From Yimella sp. cx-51 (GTDB taxonomy: Bacteria; Actinomycetota; Actinomycetes; Actinomycetales; Dermatophilaceae), in NCBI RefSeq assembly GCF_017654605.1, contig NZ_CP072113.1, forward strand, positions 2,666,001 to 2,730,000: a stretch of 64,000 bases of DNA. The letters are read 5' to 3'. Below, in pieces: positions 43,695 to 54,235 of this stretch. A program made the translations under genes and the position numbers. The notes under the pieces are model-generated. The model made no database searches. It was not told the origin of the DNA and saw only the letters and a program-made list of their open reading frames with translations. Positions within the stretch are counted from its first letter, which is position 1; the number at the start of each line of letters is the position of its first letter.

Positions 43695-43700
43695 ACCCTA
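43695..43700 (-). promoter_or_regulatory. -10 box of leaderless ACBP gene
   Basis: TAGGGT on the minus strand with 6 bp to the ATG at 43688. Confidence 0.5.
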
Positions 43701-43753
43701 TTTCGTTCCGGTTGTGGCCCACCCGGAATCACTGCTCACGGCCGAAGTGGACC

Positions 43754-44209
43754 TCAACTGCTGCGGGACTGCCGCGGCGGACGCCAGACCACCAACGACC
43801 TGCCCGGTGCCTGCCGTCGGGCTCGCTCCCCCGGGCGGAGCGCGACGATCTGACCGTCCGGCCCGGCGGCGAAAACCCTTGGCTGGTGGGGTGATTGCTG
43901 CACCTGATGCTGCAGATCGGCGACCCGACTGCGCAAGCGATCGACCTGGTTCTGCAACTCGATGATGCGGCTGATGCCCGCGAGGCTCACGCCCTCTTCC
44001 TGAGAGAGTCGTTGCACCTCGCGCAGGCGCTGGATGTCGCGGTAGCTGTAACGACGGCCACCTCCACGCGTTCGCGAGGGCGTGACGATGCCCAGCCGGT
44101 CGTACTGACGCAAGGTCTGCGCGTGCATGCCGGCCAGTTCGGCCGCCACCGAGATGACGTAGACCGGGGAGTCCGGATCGGGCATCACGGCATCCATCCG
44201 AGCGTCCAT
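43754..44209 (-). CDS. hspR: HspR, MerR-family heat-shock repressor
   Basis: 151 residues from ATG at 44209, overlapping the dnaJ stop; start codons 15 and 24 bp further in are also possible. The N-terminal MerR HTH is VYVISVAAELAGMHAQTLRQYDRLGIVTPSRT, followed by RRYSYRDIQRLREVQRLSQEEGVSLAGI and a coiled coil (QNQVDRLRSRVADLQHQV). It is the last gene of the dnaK operon, the standard actinobacterial position. HspR binds HAIR repeats, here seen before dnaK and clpB, and needs DnaK as co-repressor in known cases. Confidence 0.94.
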   Translation of the reverse strand: MDARMDAVMPDPDSPVYVISVAAELAGMHAQTLRQYDRLGIVTPSRTRGGGRRYSYRDIQRLREVQRLSQEEGVSLAGISRIIELQNQVDRLRSRVADLQHQVQQSPHQPRVFAAGPDGQIVALRPGERARRQAPGRSLVVWRPPRQSRSS

Positions 44210-45198
44210 CACTGCCGCGCCTTGGCCATCAGGTCGGCGCGGGGGTCACCGCCCCGCGCGCTCGCGATCTTCGCCAACGTCTCCTTGTCCTCTTCGGACA
44301 GGTCGGTCGGCACGACGACGTGCACCTTGGCGAGCAGATTGCCGGTGCCCGTCTTCGCCTTGATGCCGCGGCCCTTGACCCGCAACACCTGACCCGACTG
44401 GGTGCCGGGGGCGATCTTCACCTTGACGGTCGATCCGTCGAGGGTCGGCACCGCCACCGTTGCGCCGAGCACTGCTTCGGCGAAGGTCACCGGCAGGTCG
44501 ACCGTGAGGTCATTGCCGTCGCGTCCGAAGACTGGGTGCTTGGCCACACTCACCTGGAGCATGAGGTCGCCGTTGCCGCCCGGGCCCGGCTCGCCCTTGC
44601 CGGAGAGCCGGATCGTCTGACCGTCCTTGACCCCCGCCGGGATGCGAGTCTTGACTGTGCTGCCGTCACCGGAGGTGAGGCTGAGCGTGTCGCCCTCCGC
44701 GGCCTGCCGGAAGGTGATCGAGGTGCGGGCCTGGATGTCGCGGCCCTTGGGAGCAGCACCGCCGAACCCTCCGCCACCGAAGCCGCCTCCGCCGTAACCG
44801 GCCTGACCGAACTGACCGAGGATGTCGTCCAGGTTGAAGGTCTGGCCGCCCCCGGTGGAGTAACCGCCGCGCGGCTGACCGGCGCCTTGACCGAACATCG
44901 AGCCGAAGAGATCTTCGAACCCGCCGTTGCCGCCCGTGCCCCCACCGAAGCGGGGACCGCCGCCGACCATCGCGCGGATCTGGTCGTACTCCTGGCGCGA
45001 CTCGGGGTTCGAGAGCACCTGGTTGGCCTCGCCGACGTCCTTGAACTTCTGTTCAGCGGTGGCGTCGCCGGGGTTCTTGTCGGGGTGATACTGACGAGCC
45101 AGCTTGCGGTAGGCCTTCTTGATGTCGGCCTCGCTCGCGTCGGCCGGTACGCCGAGAATCGCGTAGAAGTCCTTCTCGAGCCAGTCCTGACTCGCCAT
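44209..45198 (-). CDS. dnaJ: DnaJ-type co-chaperone lacking the zinc domain
   Basis: 329 residues. J-domain 1-75 with HPD at 38-40, Gly/Phe-rich stretch about 80-150 ([12 protein letters not shown]), then the two C-terminal substrate domains. The four CxxCxGxG zinc motifs are absent, so this is the type II (CbpA/DnaJ1) form usual for the dnaK operon-encoded copy in some actinobacteria. It stimulates the DnaK ATPase. AAGGAG precedes the ATG. It overlaps hspR. Confidence 0.95.
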   Translation of the reverse strand: MASQDWLEKDFYAILGVPADASEADIKKAYRKLARQYHPDKNPGDATAEQKFKDVGEANQVLSNPESRQEYDQIRAMVGGGPRFGGGTGGNGGFEDLFGSMFGQGAGQPRGGYSTGGGQTFNLDDILGQFGQAGYGGGGFGGGGFGGAAPKGRDIQARTSITFRQAAEGDTLSLTSGDGSTVKTRIPAGVKDGQTIRLSGKGEPGPGGNGDLMLQVSVAKHPVFGRDGNDLTVDLPVTFAEAVLGATVAVPTLDGSTVKVKIAPGTQSGQVLRVKGRGIKAKTGTGNLLAKVHVVVPTDLSEEDKETLAKIASARGGDPRADLMAKARQ

Positions 45199-45223
45199 GT
45201 TGTCTCCTTGCTTCCATCAAACG

Positions 45224-45264
45224 GGCCACGTCGTACTTGATCGGTTCATCCGCACGACGTGGCC
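45224..45264 (-). other. Intercistronic hairpin between grpE and dnaJ
   Basis: GGCCACGTCGT (45224-45234) and ACGACGTGGCC (45254-45264) pair perfectly around a 19-base loop. It sits in the only real gap (83 bp) of the operon and could be a partial terminator or an mRNA-processing or stability element. Confidence 0.75.
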
Positions 45265-45281
45265 TCGTTCGAATGATGGAA

Positions 45282-46030
45282 CTACTGCGGATCTGCGACT
45301 GCGACGCGGGCGGCGCGCACCACGCGATCGCCGACCTTGTAACCCGGCTGCATCACCTGCACGACCGTGGTGCCTTCGCTGCCCTCGGGCAGTTCGGCCT
45401 GGATGTGCATGAGCGCTTCGTGGTGCATCGGGTCGAAGGCGTCGCCGACCTCGCCGAAGCTGGCCAGTCCGTACTTGCCCAAGATGCCGTCGAGCTTGGC
45501 GGCGATCTTGGCGAACGGCGTGCCCTCCTCGAGGTCACCGTGCTGACGGGCGAGCTGGATCTCGTCCAGCACCGGCAGCAACGACTCCACGAAGCCGAAC
45601 AATGCCGCGCCGTGAGCCAGCTCGCGATCGCGATCGACCCGGCGCTTGTAGTTGACGTACTCCGCCTGCAGTCGCTGCAGATCTGCCAACCGTTCCTGTG
45701 CCAGGGCGGTGTCGGGGTGCACCGGCGCTTGCGCGCCTTCGCCACCTTCACCGCTGGCGCTGTCTGCCGGCTGCTGTGCGTCGTCGTTCACGGCCTCGGT
45801 GGTGGGCAGGTCATCGCCGACCTCTCCACCGAACGCGGCGTCACCGCCCTCAGCCTCCACGATCTTGTCGAACGCCTCGTTTCTGGCTGAATCGTCGTTG
45901 CTCACGAGGTCCTCCTTCTGCTTCGTCGGCTCCGCGCCGCGCAACTCCCCTGTCTGCGGGTCGATGCGGCGCTTGTCACGGATGACCGGCCCGGTGGGCT
46001 CCTCCTGCGAGGAGCCCACCTGGTCGTCGG

Positions 46031-46034
<4 letters not shown>
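45282..46034 (-). CDS. grpE: GrpE nucleotide exchange factor
   Basis: 250 residues, with a long acidic disordered N-terminus (about 1-105) and the conserved coiled-coil and beta domain after it ([56 protein letters not shown]). It releases ADP from DnaK. The GTG start overlaps the dnaK stop by 4 bp. Confidence 0.96.
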
Positions 46035-47905
<1,871 letters not shown>

Positions 47906-48036
47906 GGTGGGGTTCTCCTTCGTTGAGGACTATGTGATGTCTGTTGCTCGTTGCGCCTGTGGCACATCGAGCACGCCCTGACTGCGTCCGACTCAACTCC
48001 TCCGGGTCGCAACCCGTCAAACCGAGGCTCAGCAAT

Positions 48037-48057
48037 CTTGCGTCTATCTCACTCAAC
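48037..48057. promoter_or_regulatory. HAIR element (HspR operator) upstream of dnaK
   Basis: CTTGCGT (48037-48043), 7-bp spacer, ACTCAAC (48051-48057); consensus CTTGAGT-N7-ACTCAAG. Twelve of fourteen arm bases match. It lies in the 342-bp gap between the divergent dnaK and lipoprotein genes. Confidence 0.82.
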
Positions 48058-48113
48058 TTTGGTCATCGTGGAATCATTCCCGCCGTCGCAAGAATTTTTT
48101 CGGACGTTTTCTT

Positions 48114-48129
48114 GCCCCCAGTTGGGGGC
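48114..48129. other. GCCCCC-AGTT-GGGGGC hairpin
   Basis: Six-bp perfect arms around AGTT, preceded by an AT-rich patch (48091-48111). It lies in the dnaK-lipoprotein gap; the rest of this gap (47906-48247) shows only the HAIR element. Confidence 0.4.
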
Positions 48130-48247
48130 TGGACATCGCTAACGTCGATGACCGTTCTGATCGCGGGTTCGCACGACCACACGACCCGAGAAGCCTCCGG
48201 CCCGGGGGCGCTCCCGCGTCAAGCGTTCGACCACAGGAGAGATTTCC

Positions 48248-48802
48248 ATGCCCAAGCACGCCCACGCGCTGACCATGTCCGCCGCCGTCGTGATGGCGCT
48301 GACCGCCTGCGGCTCCTCCGGCGGAGCCACGGTGAACGAGCAGAGCCCGACGACTTCGACCTCTACTTCGTCACCGGCCGCGACGAGCTCGACCACATCG
48401 CCGACCAGTTCGTCCAGCACCACCGAGTCGACCTCGACCGCAGCGAAGGCTCCCGACAACGCCAAGTTGGTGCTGGCGCTGAAGAAGGCCGGCTGCAAGC
48501 AGGTGCCGCTGCGCCAGGCGAATGCAGAACTCGCTGCCAAGGGCATCGGCTCCCTCGGGGAGTGCAAGGGCGACGGCACCATCCAGCTGCGTGGTTTCAG
48601 CGTCGGCTCCAACGACCTCATCGAGCCCACGTTCAAGGACATGACCAAGAACCAGACGGGCGAGACGATCTACTACATCGAGGGCGACGGCTGGGGCATC
48701 GCCGCCTCGCCCGACGGCTCCTCCAACCCCACCAAGGTGGGCACCGAAGCCATCAGGGCCAAGATCGGTGAGGGCACGGTCAAGTCGTACGAAACCGACT
48801 GA
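48248..48802 (+). CDS. Ser/Thr-rich lipoprotein
   Basis: 184 residues. Signal peptide with lipobox LTAC at about 18-21 (MSAAVVMALTACGSSGG). A 45-residue Thr/Ser linker (STSTSSPAATSSTTSPTSS) leads to a globular C-terminal domain of about 110 residues with two cysteines (KKAGCKQV, LGECKG) that may pair. I do not recognise the domain. Ribosome site AGGAGAG upstream. Exported and membrane-anchored; role unknown. Confidence 0.78.
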   Translation: MPKHAHALTMSAAVVMALTACGSSGGATVNEQSPTTSTSTSSPAATSSTTSPTSSSSTTESTSTAAKAPDNAKLVLALKKAGCKQVPLRQANAELAAKGIGSLGECKGDGTIQLRGFSVGSNDLIEPTFKDMTKNQTGETIYYIEGDGWGIAASPDGSSNPTKVGTEAIRAKIGEGTVKSYETD

Positions 48803-48846
48803 CCACGGGTGACTGCTGGTCCTTCTGATAGCCCGCATGTCATCAG

Positions 48847-48852
48847 TAGGCT
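48847..48852 (+). promoter_or_regulatory. -10 box of leaderless deaminase gene
   Basis: TAGGCT with 6 bp to the ATG at 48859. Confidence 0.5.
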
Positions 48853-48858
48853 CGGCGG

Positions 48859-49341
48859 ATGGCGATCGATGACACGGACCGGCGCTACCTCGCCCGCACG
48901 GTTGATCTTGCGGAAGCAGCGGTGGAGGCAGGCGACGAACCCTTCGGCTCGGTGCTTGTGTCGGCCGAGGGCGAGGTGCTCTTCGAGGACCACAACCACG
49001 TCTCGGGTGGCGACCGCCGCCAGCACCCGGAATTCGCGATCACCGCGTGGGCGGTGCAGCACCTCTCCCCCGAGCAGCGTTCCGCCGCAACGGTTTACAC
49101 CTCGGGAGAGCACTGCGCGATGTGTGCTGCGGCGCACGGCTGGGTGGGGCTCGGACGCATCGTTTACGCCACCTCGACGCAGCAGCTGATCGGCTGGCTC
49201 GGCGAACTCGATGCGCCGGAGTCGCCGCTCGCGCCCTTGCCGATCCAAGCCGTCGTTCCGTCCGCGATCGTCGACGGGCCGGAGCCGTCGCTGGCCGAGC
49301 GCGTCCGACAACTGCACGCGCGCAGTCTCGGCAAGGCCTGA
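48859..49341 (+). CDS. Nucleoside/cytidine deaminase-superfamily protein
   Basis: 160 residues. Zinc-binding signature: HPE (about residue 56) in place of the common HAE, then SGEHCAMC (about 84) with the two cysteines. The rest fits the guanine/tRNA-adenosine deaminase branch (RTVDLAEAAVEAGDEPFGSVLV at the N-terminus). Substrate cannot be told; it is shorter at the C-terminus than a typical guanine deaminase. Leaderless-type promoter. Confidence 0.85.
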   Translation: MAIDDTDRRYLARTVDLAEAAVEAGDEPFGSVLVSAEGEVLFEDHNHVSGGDRRQHPEFAITAWAVQHLSPEQRSAATVYTSGEHCAMCAAAHGWVGLGRIVYATSTQQLIGWLGELDAPESPLAPLPIQAVVPSAIVDGPEPSLAERVRQLHARSLGKA

Positions 49342-49410
49342 GAGAAGCTCACAGAATTCGCACAGCTCACGCTGGGCGGTTGCTTGGGGCGCAGCGGTCA
49401 ACTGGATGGC

Positions 49411-50556
49411 ATGAACCGCCTCCTCGCCTCAGTCGCCGCCGTCACTGCTCTTGCCGTTACCCCGGCAGCCGTCGCGCTCGATCGCGTGACGCCGAACTAC
49501 AGCGTGAGCGTGTCGGCCGCACCCTCGGCCAGCACCACGCAGCCCGAGTCGTCCGCACCTGACAACTCCTCCGGTGGTTCGACGCCGACACCGGGCATGT
49601 GGGGCGGCTCGGGCCAGAGCCAGGCCTCGGACGGTGGTACCTCAGGGACGCAGGTCGCCTCGGCACCCGGAGTAGTCATGATCGACACCGTGGTCTCCGG
49701 TGGTGAAGGCGCAGGTACGGGAATCGTGTTGCGCTCCAACGGGATCATCCTCACCAACTACCACGTCGTCGAAGGCTCGACCCAGATCCGTGTGGTCGAC
49801 AGCAACAATGAGAGCCACACCGCGACCGTCATCGGTTACGACTCCGAGCACGACATCGCCGTCCTGAAACTCACTGACGGGGCGAATCTCACCACCGCCA
49901 AGCTCGACACTGCTCAAGCGATCGTCGGCGACAAGGTGACGGCGATCGGCCAGGGTGGCGGCAAGGGCGTGCTCTACACGACCTCCGGCACCATCACCGC
50001 CGTCGATCAGCAGATCACCGCCGGCGCGAGCGGCACAGCGTCCACCGACACCGAGACGCTCGAAGGACTGGTCGAAACCGACGCGCAGATCATCTCCGGC
50101 TACTCCGGCGGGCCGCTCTTCGACTCCGACGGAGAGGTGATCGGGGTCAATACCGCCGCTTCGAGCCGGGCACCGATCACCGGCTATGCGATCCCGATCG
50201 CGGACGCCGCCTCCATCGCCGACCAGATCCAGAGCGGCAAGGAGTCGGGCACCGTCCGGGTCGGCCCGCGGGCTGCCATCGGCGTCCAGATCTCCTCCGG
50301 CACAGTGCAGTACGGCTCCGGCACCAGTGGTGCCACGATCATGGATGTGGTCGAAGGTGGCGCTGCGGAGAGGGCCGGCATCACGGCTGGCTCGACGATC
50401 ACGTCGATCGCCGGCAACAGCATCAGTTCGGTGACCGACCTGACCGACACTCTTGAACGTCACAACCCCGGCGATGCGGTGAGCATCTCGTGGACGGACG
50501 CCTCCGGGGAGGCGCACACCGCCACCATCACGCTCGGCACCGCGACGACCAACTGA
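49411..50556 (+). CDS. HtrA/DegP-type serine protease with PDZ domain
   Basis: 381 residues from ATG at 49411. Signal peptide (about 1-22), Ser/Gly/Thr-rich linker to about 85, then a trypsin-like domain with His in LTNYHVVEG, Asp in YDSEHDIAVLKL and Ser in GYSGGPLF (most relatives have GNSGGP). PDZ domain at about 285-381 (ATIMDVVEGGAAERAGITAGSTITSIAG). Exported envelope protease expected to degrade damaged proteins. The gene ends 7 bp before a dispersed 90-bp repeat. Confidence 0.92.
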   Translation: MNRLLASVAAVTALAVTPAAVALDRVTPNYSVSVSAAPSASTTQPESSAPDNSSGGSTPTPGMWGGSGQSQASDGGTSGTQVASAPGVVMIDTVVSGGEGAGTGIVLRSNGIILTNYHVVEGSTQIRVVDSNNESHTATVIGYDSEHDIAVLKLTDGANLTTAKLDTAQAIVGDKVTAIGQGGGKGVLYTTSGTITAVDQQITAGASGTASTDTETLEGLVETDAQIISGYSGGPLFDSDGEVIGVNTAASSRAPITGYAIPIADAASIADQIQSGKESGTVRVGPRAAIGVQISSGTVQYGSGTSGATIMDVVEGGAAERAGITAGSTITSIAGNSISSVTDLTDTLERHNPGDAVSISWTDASGEAHTATITLGTATTN

Positions 50557-50562
50557 GCAGAC

Positions 50563-50652
50563 GCAAACGCGGCCCTTCCAGCGACAAACGCGGCGGTTCT
50601 TCGCAGACGCGCTAGCTGCAACTGCCGCGGCTGTGAACAACCGCCGCGTTTG
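50563..50652. repeat. 90-bp dispersed palindromic element, copy B
   Basis: Same ends and length as the element at 17263-17352. In this copy an inner pair AAACGCGGCGGTT and AACCGCCGCGTTT is a perfect 13-bp inverted repeat. It fills the gap between the convergent htrA and MFS genes and could terminate both. Confidence 0.87.
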
Positions 50653-50691
50653 GGCTGTCCGGTTGGGCGCCTGAGCCGAACGGTCCGAGGC

Positions 50692-51948
50692 TCAGCGGGT
50701 CACCCGGTAGCGGATAAAGACCGGCGCCATGAGCGCCGCCACCATCACCAGGACGACGACGAGCAGCCCACCACCGGCAGCGGTCCAAGCGGTGCCCAGC
50801 GTGACCGCCACCCCGCCATGCGCGACATCGGCGACTCGAGGACCACCCGCCACAACGACGGTGAAGACACCTTGCAGGCGTCCGCGGACGTCGTCGGTCG
50901 CCACTTCCTGCAGCATCGTGGTGCGGAATGCCGCCGAGGCCATGTCGGCAGCGCCGCCGATCATGAGTGCGATCACGGCGAGCGCCAACGGCCATCCGGC
51001 GGCACCGCGGCCGAACGCGACGCTGATACCGAAGGCGATCATCGCCACACCCCACACGATGATCGAGACCACGACGGCCAAGCCCTGCCGCTCGACGCGG
51101 GAGACCCATCCGGAGAGCACACCGCCGAGCACTGCACCGGCCGGGATGGCTGCGAAGAGCAGCGCGAACGCCAGGCCGCCCTCGCTCGGGCCACCGAAGT
51201 CGAGATGCGCGATCTGCGGGAACAACGCCCGCGGCATGCCGAAGACCATCGCGATGATGTCGACGACGAACGACATCAGCAGCACGTGATGCGATCGCAG
51301 GTAGGCGAATCCCTCGATCACCGAACGGAATCCGGCCTTCGTCACCTCGCCGATCGGCGGCATGGCGGGCAGCCCGACCACGGCCCAGAGGGTGGCAAAG
51401 AGGGTGAGGGCGTCGGCGAAGTAGAGCCAGGAGAAGCCGAGCACCGGAATCAGCAGGCCACCGACGAGGGGCCCGGCGATCGCGCCGAACTGCATCACCG
51501 TCATGTTGAGGGAGTTCGCGGCCGGCAATTGCGACAGGGGCACGAGCCGTGGGTAGATGGCCGATCTGGTGGGTTGGTTGACCGCGAAGAAGGCCTGCTG
51601 CACGGCGAAGAGCACCAACAGCAACCACACATTTCGCATCCCGAGCGCGGCTTGCACGAAGAACAGCGCACTGGTGACGATCAACCCACCGGTGGTGATC
51701 GTCAGGAGTCGACGCCGGTCCATGGCGTCGGCGAGCGCGCCGCCGTACAGGCCGAAGACCACGAGCGGAACGAGCCCGAACAGACCGGTCAGACCGACAT
51801 ATGCCGAGCTGCCCGTCATCTGGTAGATCTGCGCCGGCACCGCCACCACCGTCAGCTGCGCACCGATCACCGTGACGATGTTCGTCCACCACAGCCTGCG
51901 GAACGTTGGCACTTGCAGCGGACGAGTATCGGCCAGCAGACCTCGCAT
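50692..51948 (-). CDS. MFS exporter (EntS-like, 12 TM)
   Basis: About 418 residues from ATG at 51948; an in-frame start at 52026 would add 26 residues without family support. Twelve hydrophobic segments, motif A GGALADAMDRRRLL after TM2 and NQPTRSAIYPRLVP after TM4, typical of MFS_3/enterobactin exporter-like proteins. Likely drug or siderophore export. Divergent from the MMPL gene, 147 bp apart, with no clear operator in between. Confidence 0.87.
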   Translation of the reverse strand: MRGLLADTRPLQVPTFRRLWWTNIVTVIGAQLTVVAVPAQIYQMTGSSAYVGLTGLFGLVPLVVFGLYGGALADAMDRRRLLTITTGGLIVTSALFFVQAALGMRNVWLLLVLFAVQQAFFAVNQPTRSAIYPRLVPLSQLPAANSLNMTVMQFGAIAGPLVGGLLIPVLGFSWLYFADALTLFATLWAVVGLPAMPPIGEVTKAGFRSVIEGFAYLRSHHVLLMSFVVDIIAMVFGMPRALFPQIAHLDFGGPSEGGLAFALLFAAIPAGAVLGGVLSGWVSRVERQGLAVVVSIIVWGVAMIAFGISVAFGRGAAGWPLALAVIALMIGGAADMASAAFRTTMLQEVATDDVRGRLQGVFTVVVAGGPRVADVAHGGVAVTLGTAWTAAGGGLLVVVLVMVAALMAPVFIRYRVTR

Positions 51949-52095
51949 GCGGGACAGGACTACCTCCGTGGAGACTCGCGGCTGAACCGGCACATCGTCG
52001 CATCCGTGTCCGGCAAGCTTGGACACCCATTGGACGAAACTTCGTCGACATGAATTACTGACCCGACGGGGTGTGGACGCGGGTGTCCAGCGCCC

Positions 52096-54138
52096 ATGAC
52101 GGGGAGCTCAGTCTTGGCACAACGCATCACCTCTTTTCTGACCGGGGCCCGCACGGCCTGGCTGGCCATCGTGGCGGCGCTGCTGCTCTCCGGCGCAGCC
52201 TTCTCCCTCGGAGCCGCCGAACGCGTTGCCGGTCCGACCGACTCGTTGCCAGTGGGTGCCGACAGCACGATCGCCACTGAGTGGGCCGAGCAGTTGCCGC
52301 AGAACGACGACTCGACGGCCGTGGTGCTCTTCCAGGCGAAGACCGGCACGCTCGACCAGGCCAAGCTGGGTCAGCTGCGGACGCTCGCCGCCCAGTTGCC
52401 GGGGTCGTCGGCCAAGGTGCCGCTGGTGCCAAGCGAGGACAAGCGCGCCGCGGTCGCGATCATCCCGGTGCAGGGTTCTGACGCCACGGCCGCGAGCAAC
52501 GCGGTCAAGGCCATCCGCGATCGCCTGGCCTCCTCCACACCCGACGGCGTCCAGTCCGGCGTCACAGGGCCGGCCGCGATCAAAGCCGACCTGGCTGCTG
52601 TTTTCGAGGGCGCCGACTTCCGCCTGCTGGCCGCGACGGCGGCGATCGTCGCCCTCCTGCTCGTGCTCACCTACCGTTCGCCGATCCTGTGGATCTTCCC
52701 TCTCGTGGTCATCGGCATCGGTGACCGACTGGCCACCGTGGTGGCCACGCACGTTCTCGATGTCACCGGCACCTCCTGGGACGAGTCGACCACCGGCATC
52801 CTGTCGGTGCTGGTCTTCGGAGCCGGCACCAACTACGCCCTGCTGCTCATCTCCCGCTACCGCGACGAGCTACGCCATCACGACGACCGCCGCGAAGCGC
52901 TCGGCCTGGCGTTGCGCCGCACTTCCCACGCCGTGCTCGCCAGCGCCACGACCGTCGTCTTCGGCGTGCTGACGCTGCTGTTGTCGGCCTTCCCGACCAC
53001 GCGGGGCCTCGGCCTGGCGTGTGCGGTTGGCATCGTGATCGCCGTCATCTTCGCCCTCGTCGTCCTGCCCGCAGTGCTGTCCTCCCTGGGCCGATGGGTG
53101 TTCTGGCCGCGCGTGCCGCAGGTCGGTGAGACGACTCTCGATGAGGGCCACAGCCTCTGGCGCCGGGTGGGCGATTCTGTTGCCAAGCGTCCGATGGCCT
53201 ACGTGGCCGGCACGCTGGTGGCGCTGGCACTGGCTGCGGGCGGACTGTCGCAGGTGAAGCTCGGCCTTCCCGATGCCGAGCAGTTCCTGGAGACCCCCGA
53301 TTCCATCAGCACCGCCCAGCGCCTCGGCGAAAGCTTCCCGGCCGGTTCGGCCGACCCGGCCACGGTGCTCACCCGGGCCGACGCGTCCGCGGTGCAGAAG
53401 GCAGTCGAGCAGGTCGAGGGAGTGGCCTCGGTGCGTCCGGGCGGACGATCCACCGACGGCAAGCTGACCTCGCTGCAGGTGGTGCTGGCCAATGCACCCG
53501 ACAGCGACGCCGCCGAGCAGACCGTCCGCGACATCCGTGCCGCCGTCAAACCGCTGGGTCAGACCCACGTGGGCGGCAGCACCGCCAAGGCGCTGGACGA
53601 GGGCACCGGCCACGCGGACGACCGGATGAAGATCATGCCGTTGGCGCTCGTGCTGGTGCTCGGCGCATTGATGCTCCTGCTGCGCTCTCTGTTGGCCCCG
53701 GCGATCCTGGTGGCCACCGTGATCGCGACCTTCCTGGCCAGCTTGGGCGTCTCGTGGTGGATCTTCACCGGCCTGCTCGACTTCACCGCCGTCGGGTCGA
53801 ACGTCCCGTTGCTGGCCTTCCTTTTCCTGGTGGCGCTCGGCGTCGACTACAACATCTTCCTGGTCACCCGGGCCCGCGAGGAAAGTGCGGCGCACGGATC
53901 GCGCGAGGGCATGTTGCGTGCCTTGGCCGCGACCGGTGGCGTGATCACCAGCGCGGGCATCCTGCTCGCAGCGGTCTTCGCGGTGCTGGGCGTCCTGCCG
54001 TTGGTGGTGCTGGCTCAGCTGGGCACGATCATCTGCGTCGGCGTGCTGCTCGACACCCTCGTGGTGCGCACCGTGCTGGTGCCGGCGATCGCGCTGACGC
54101 TCGGCGACCGATTCTGGTGGCCGCGTAAGGCTGCGTGA
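52096..54138 (+). CDS. MMPL/RND-family exporter
   Basis: 680 residues, about 12 TM helices in two halves, each with an extracytoplasmic loop domain. Conserved stretches are GAGTNYALLLISRYRDELR in the first half and ALGVDYNIFLVTRAREE in the second, with Asp-Tyr pairs that form the proton path of MmpL proteins. It begins at TM1 (TAWLAIVAALLLSG). The family exports lipids or drugs; there is no lipid synthesis gene nearby to tell which. Closed by a strong terminator. Confidence 0.92.
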   Translation: MTGSSVLAQRITSFLTGARTAWLAIVAALLLSGAAFSLGAAERVAGPTDSLPVGADSTIATEWAEQLPQNDDSTAVVLFQAKTGTLDQAKLGQLRTLAAQLPGSSAKVPLVPSEDKRAAVAIIPVQGSDATAASNAVKAIRDRLASSTPDGVQSGVTGPAAIKADLAAVFEGADFRLLAATAAIVALLLVLTYRSPILWIFPLVVIGIGDRLATVVATHVLDVTGTSWDESTTGILSVLVFGAGTNYALLLISRYRDELRHHDDRREALGLALRRTSHAVLASATTVVFGVLTLLLSAFPTTRGLGLACAVGIVIAVIFALVVLPAVLSSLGRWVFWPRVPQVGETTLDEGHSLWRRVGDSVAKRPMAYVAGTLVALALAAGGLSQVKLGLPDAEQFLETPDSISTAQRLGESFPAGSADPATVLTRADASAVQKAVEQVEGVASVRPGGRSTDGKLTSLQVVLANAPDSDAAEQTVRDIRAAVKPLGQTHVGGSTAKALDEGTGHADDRMKIMPLALVLVLGALMLLLRSLLAPAILVATVIATFLASLGVSWWIFTGLLDFTAVGSNVPLLAFLFLVALGVDYNIFLVTRAREESAAHGSREGMLRALAATGGVITSAGILLAAVFAVLGVLPLVVLAQLGTIICVGVLLDTLVVRTVLVPAIALTLGDRFWWPRKAA

Positions 54139-54165
54139 TCAGCACAGCCGCTGCTCAGCGACGAC

Positions 54166-54205
54166 GTGGAAGATCGACCCCGCTCTGGCAGGGTCGATCT
54201 TCCAC
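54166..54205 (+). terminator. Rho-independent terminator after MMPL gene
   Basis: Perfect 15-bp arms GTGGAAGATCGACCC (54166-54180) and GGGTCGATCTTCCAC (54191-54205) around 10 bases, followed by TTTGTTTTGTTTG. Confidence 0.95.
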
Positions 54206-54235
54206 TTTGTTTTGTTTGTTGTAGGCGTTGAGCCC

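Noticed and set aside
47985-48000. Second HAIR half-site (ACTCAAC) close to dnaK
   Set aside because: The partner half is only 3 bp away rather than 7, so it does not fit the HspR operator geometry.
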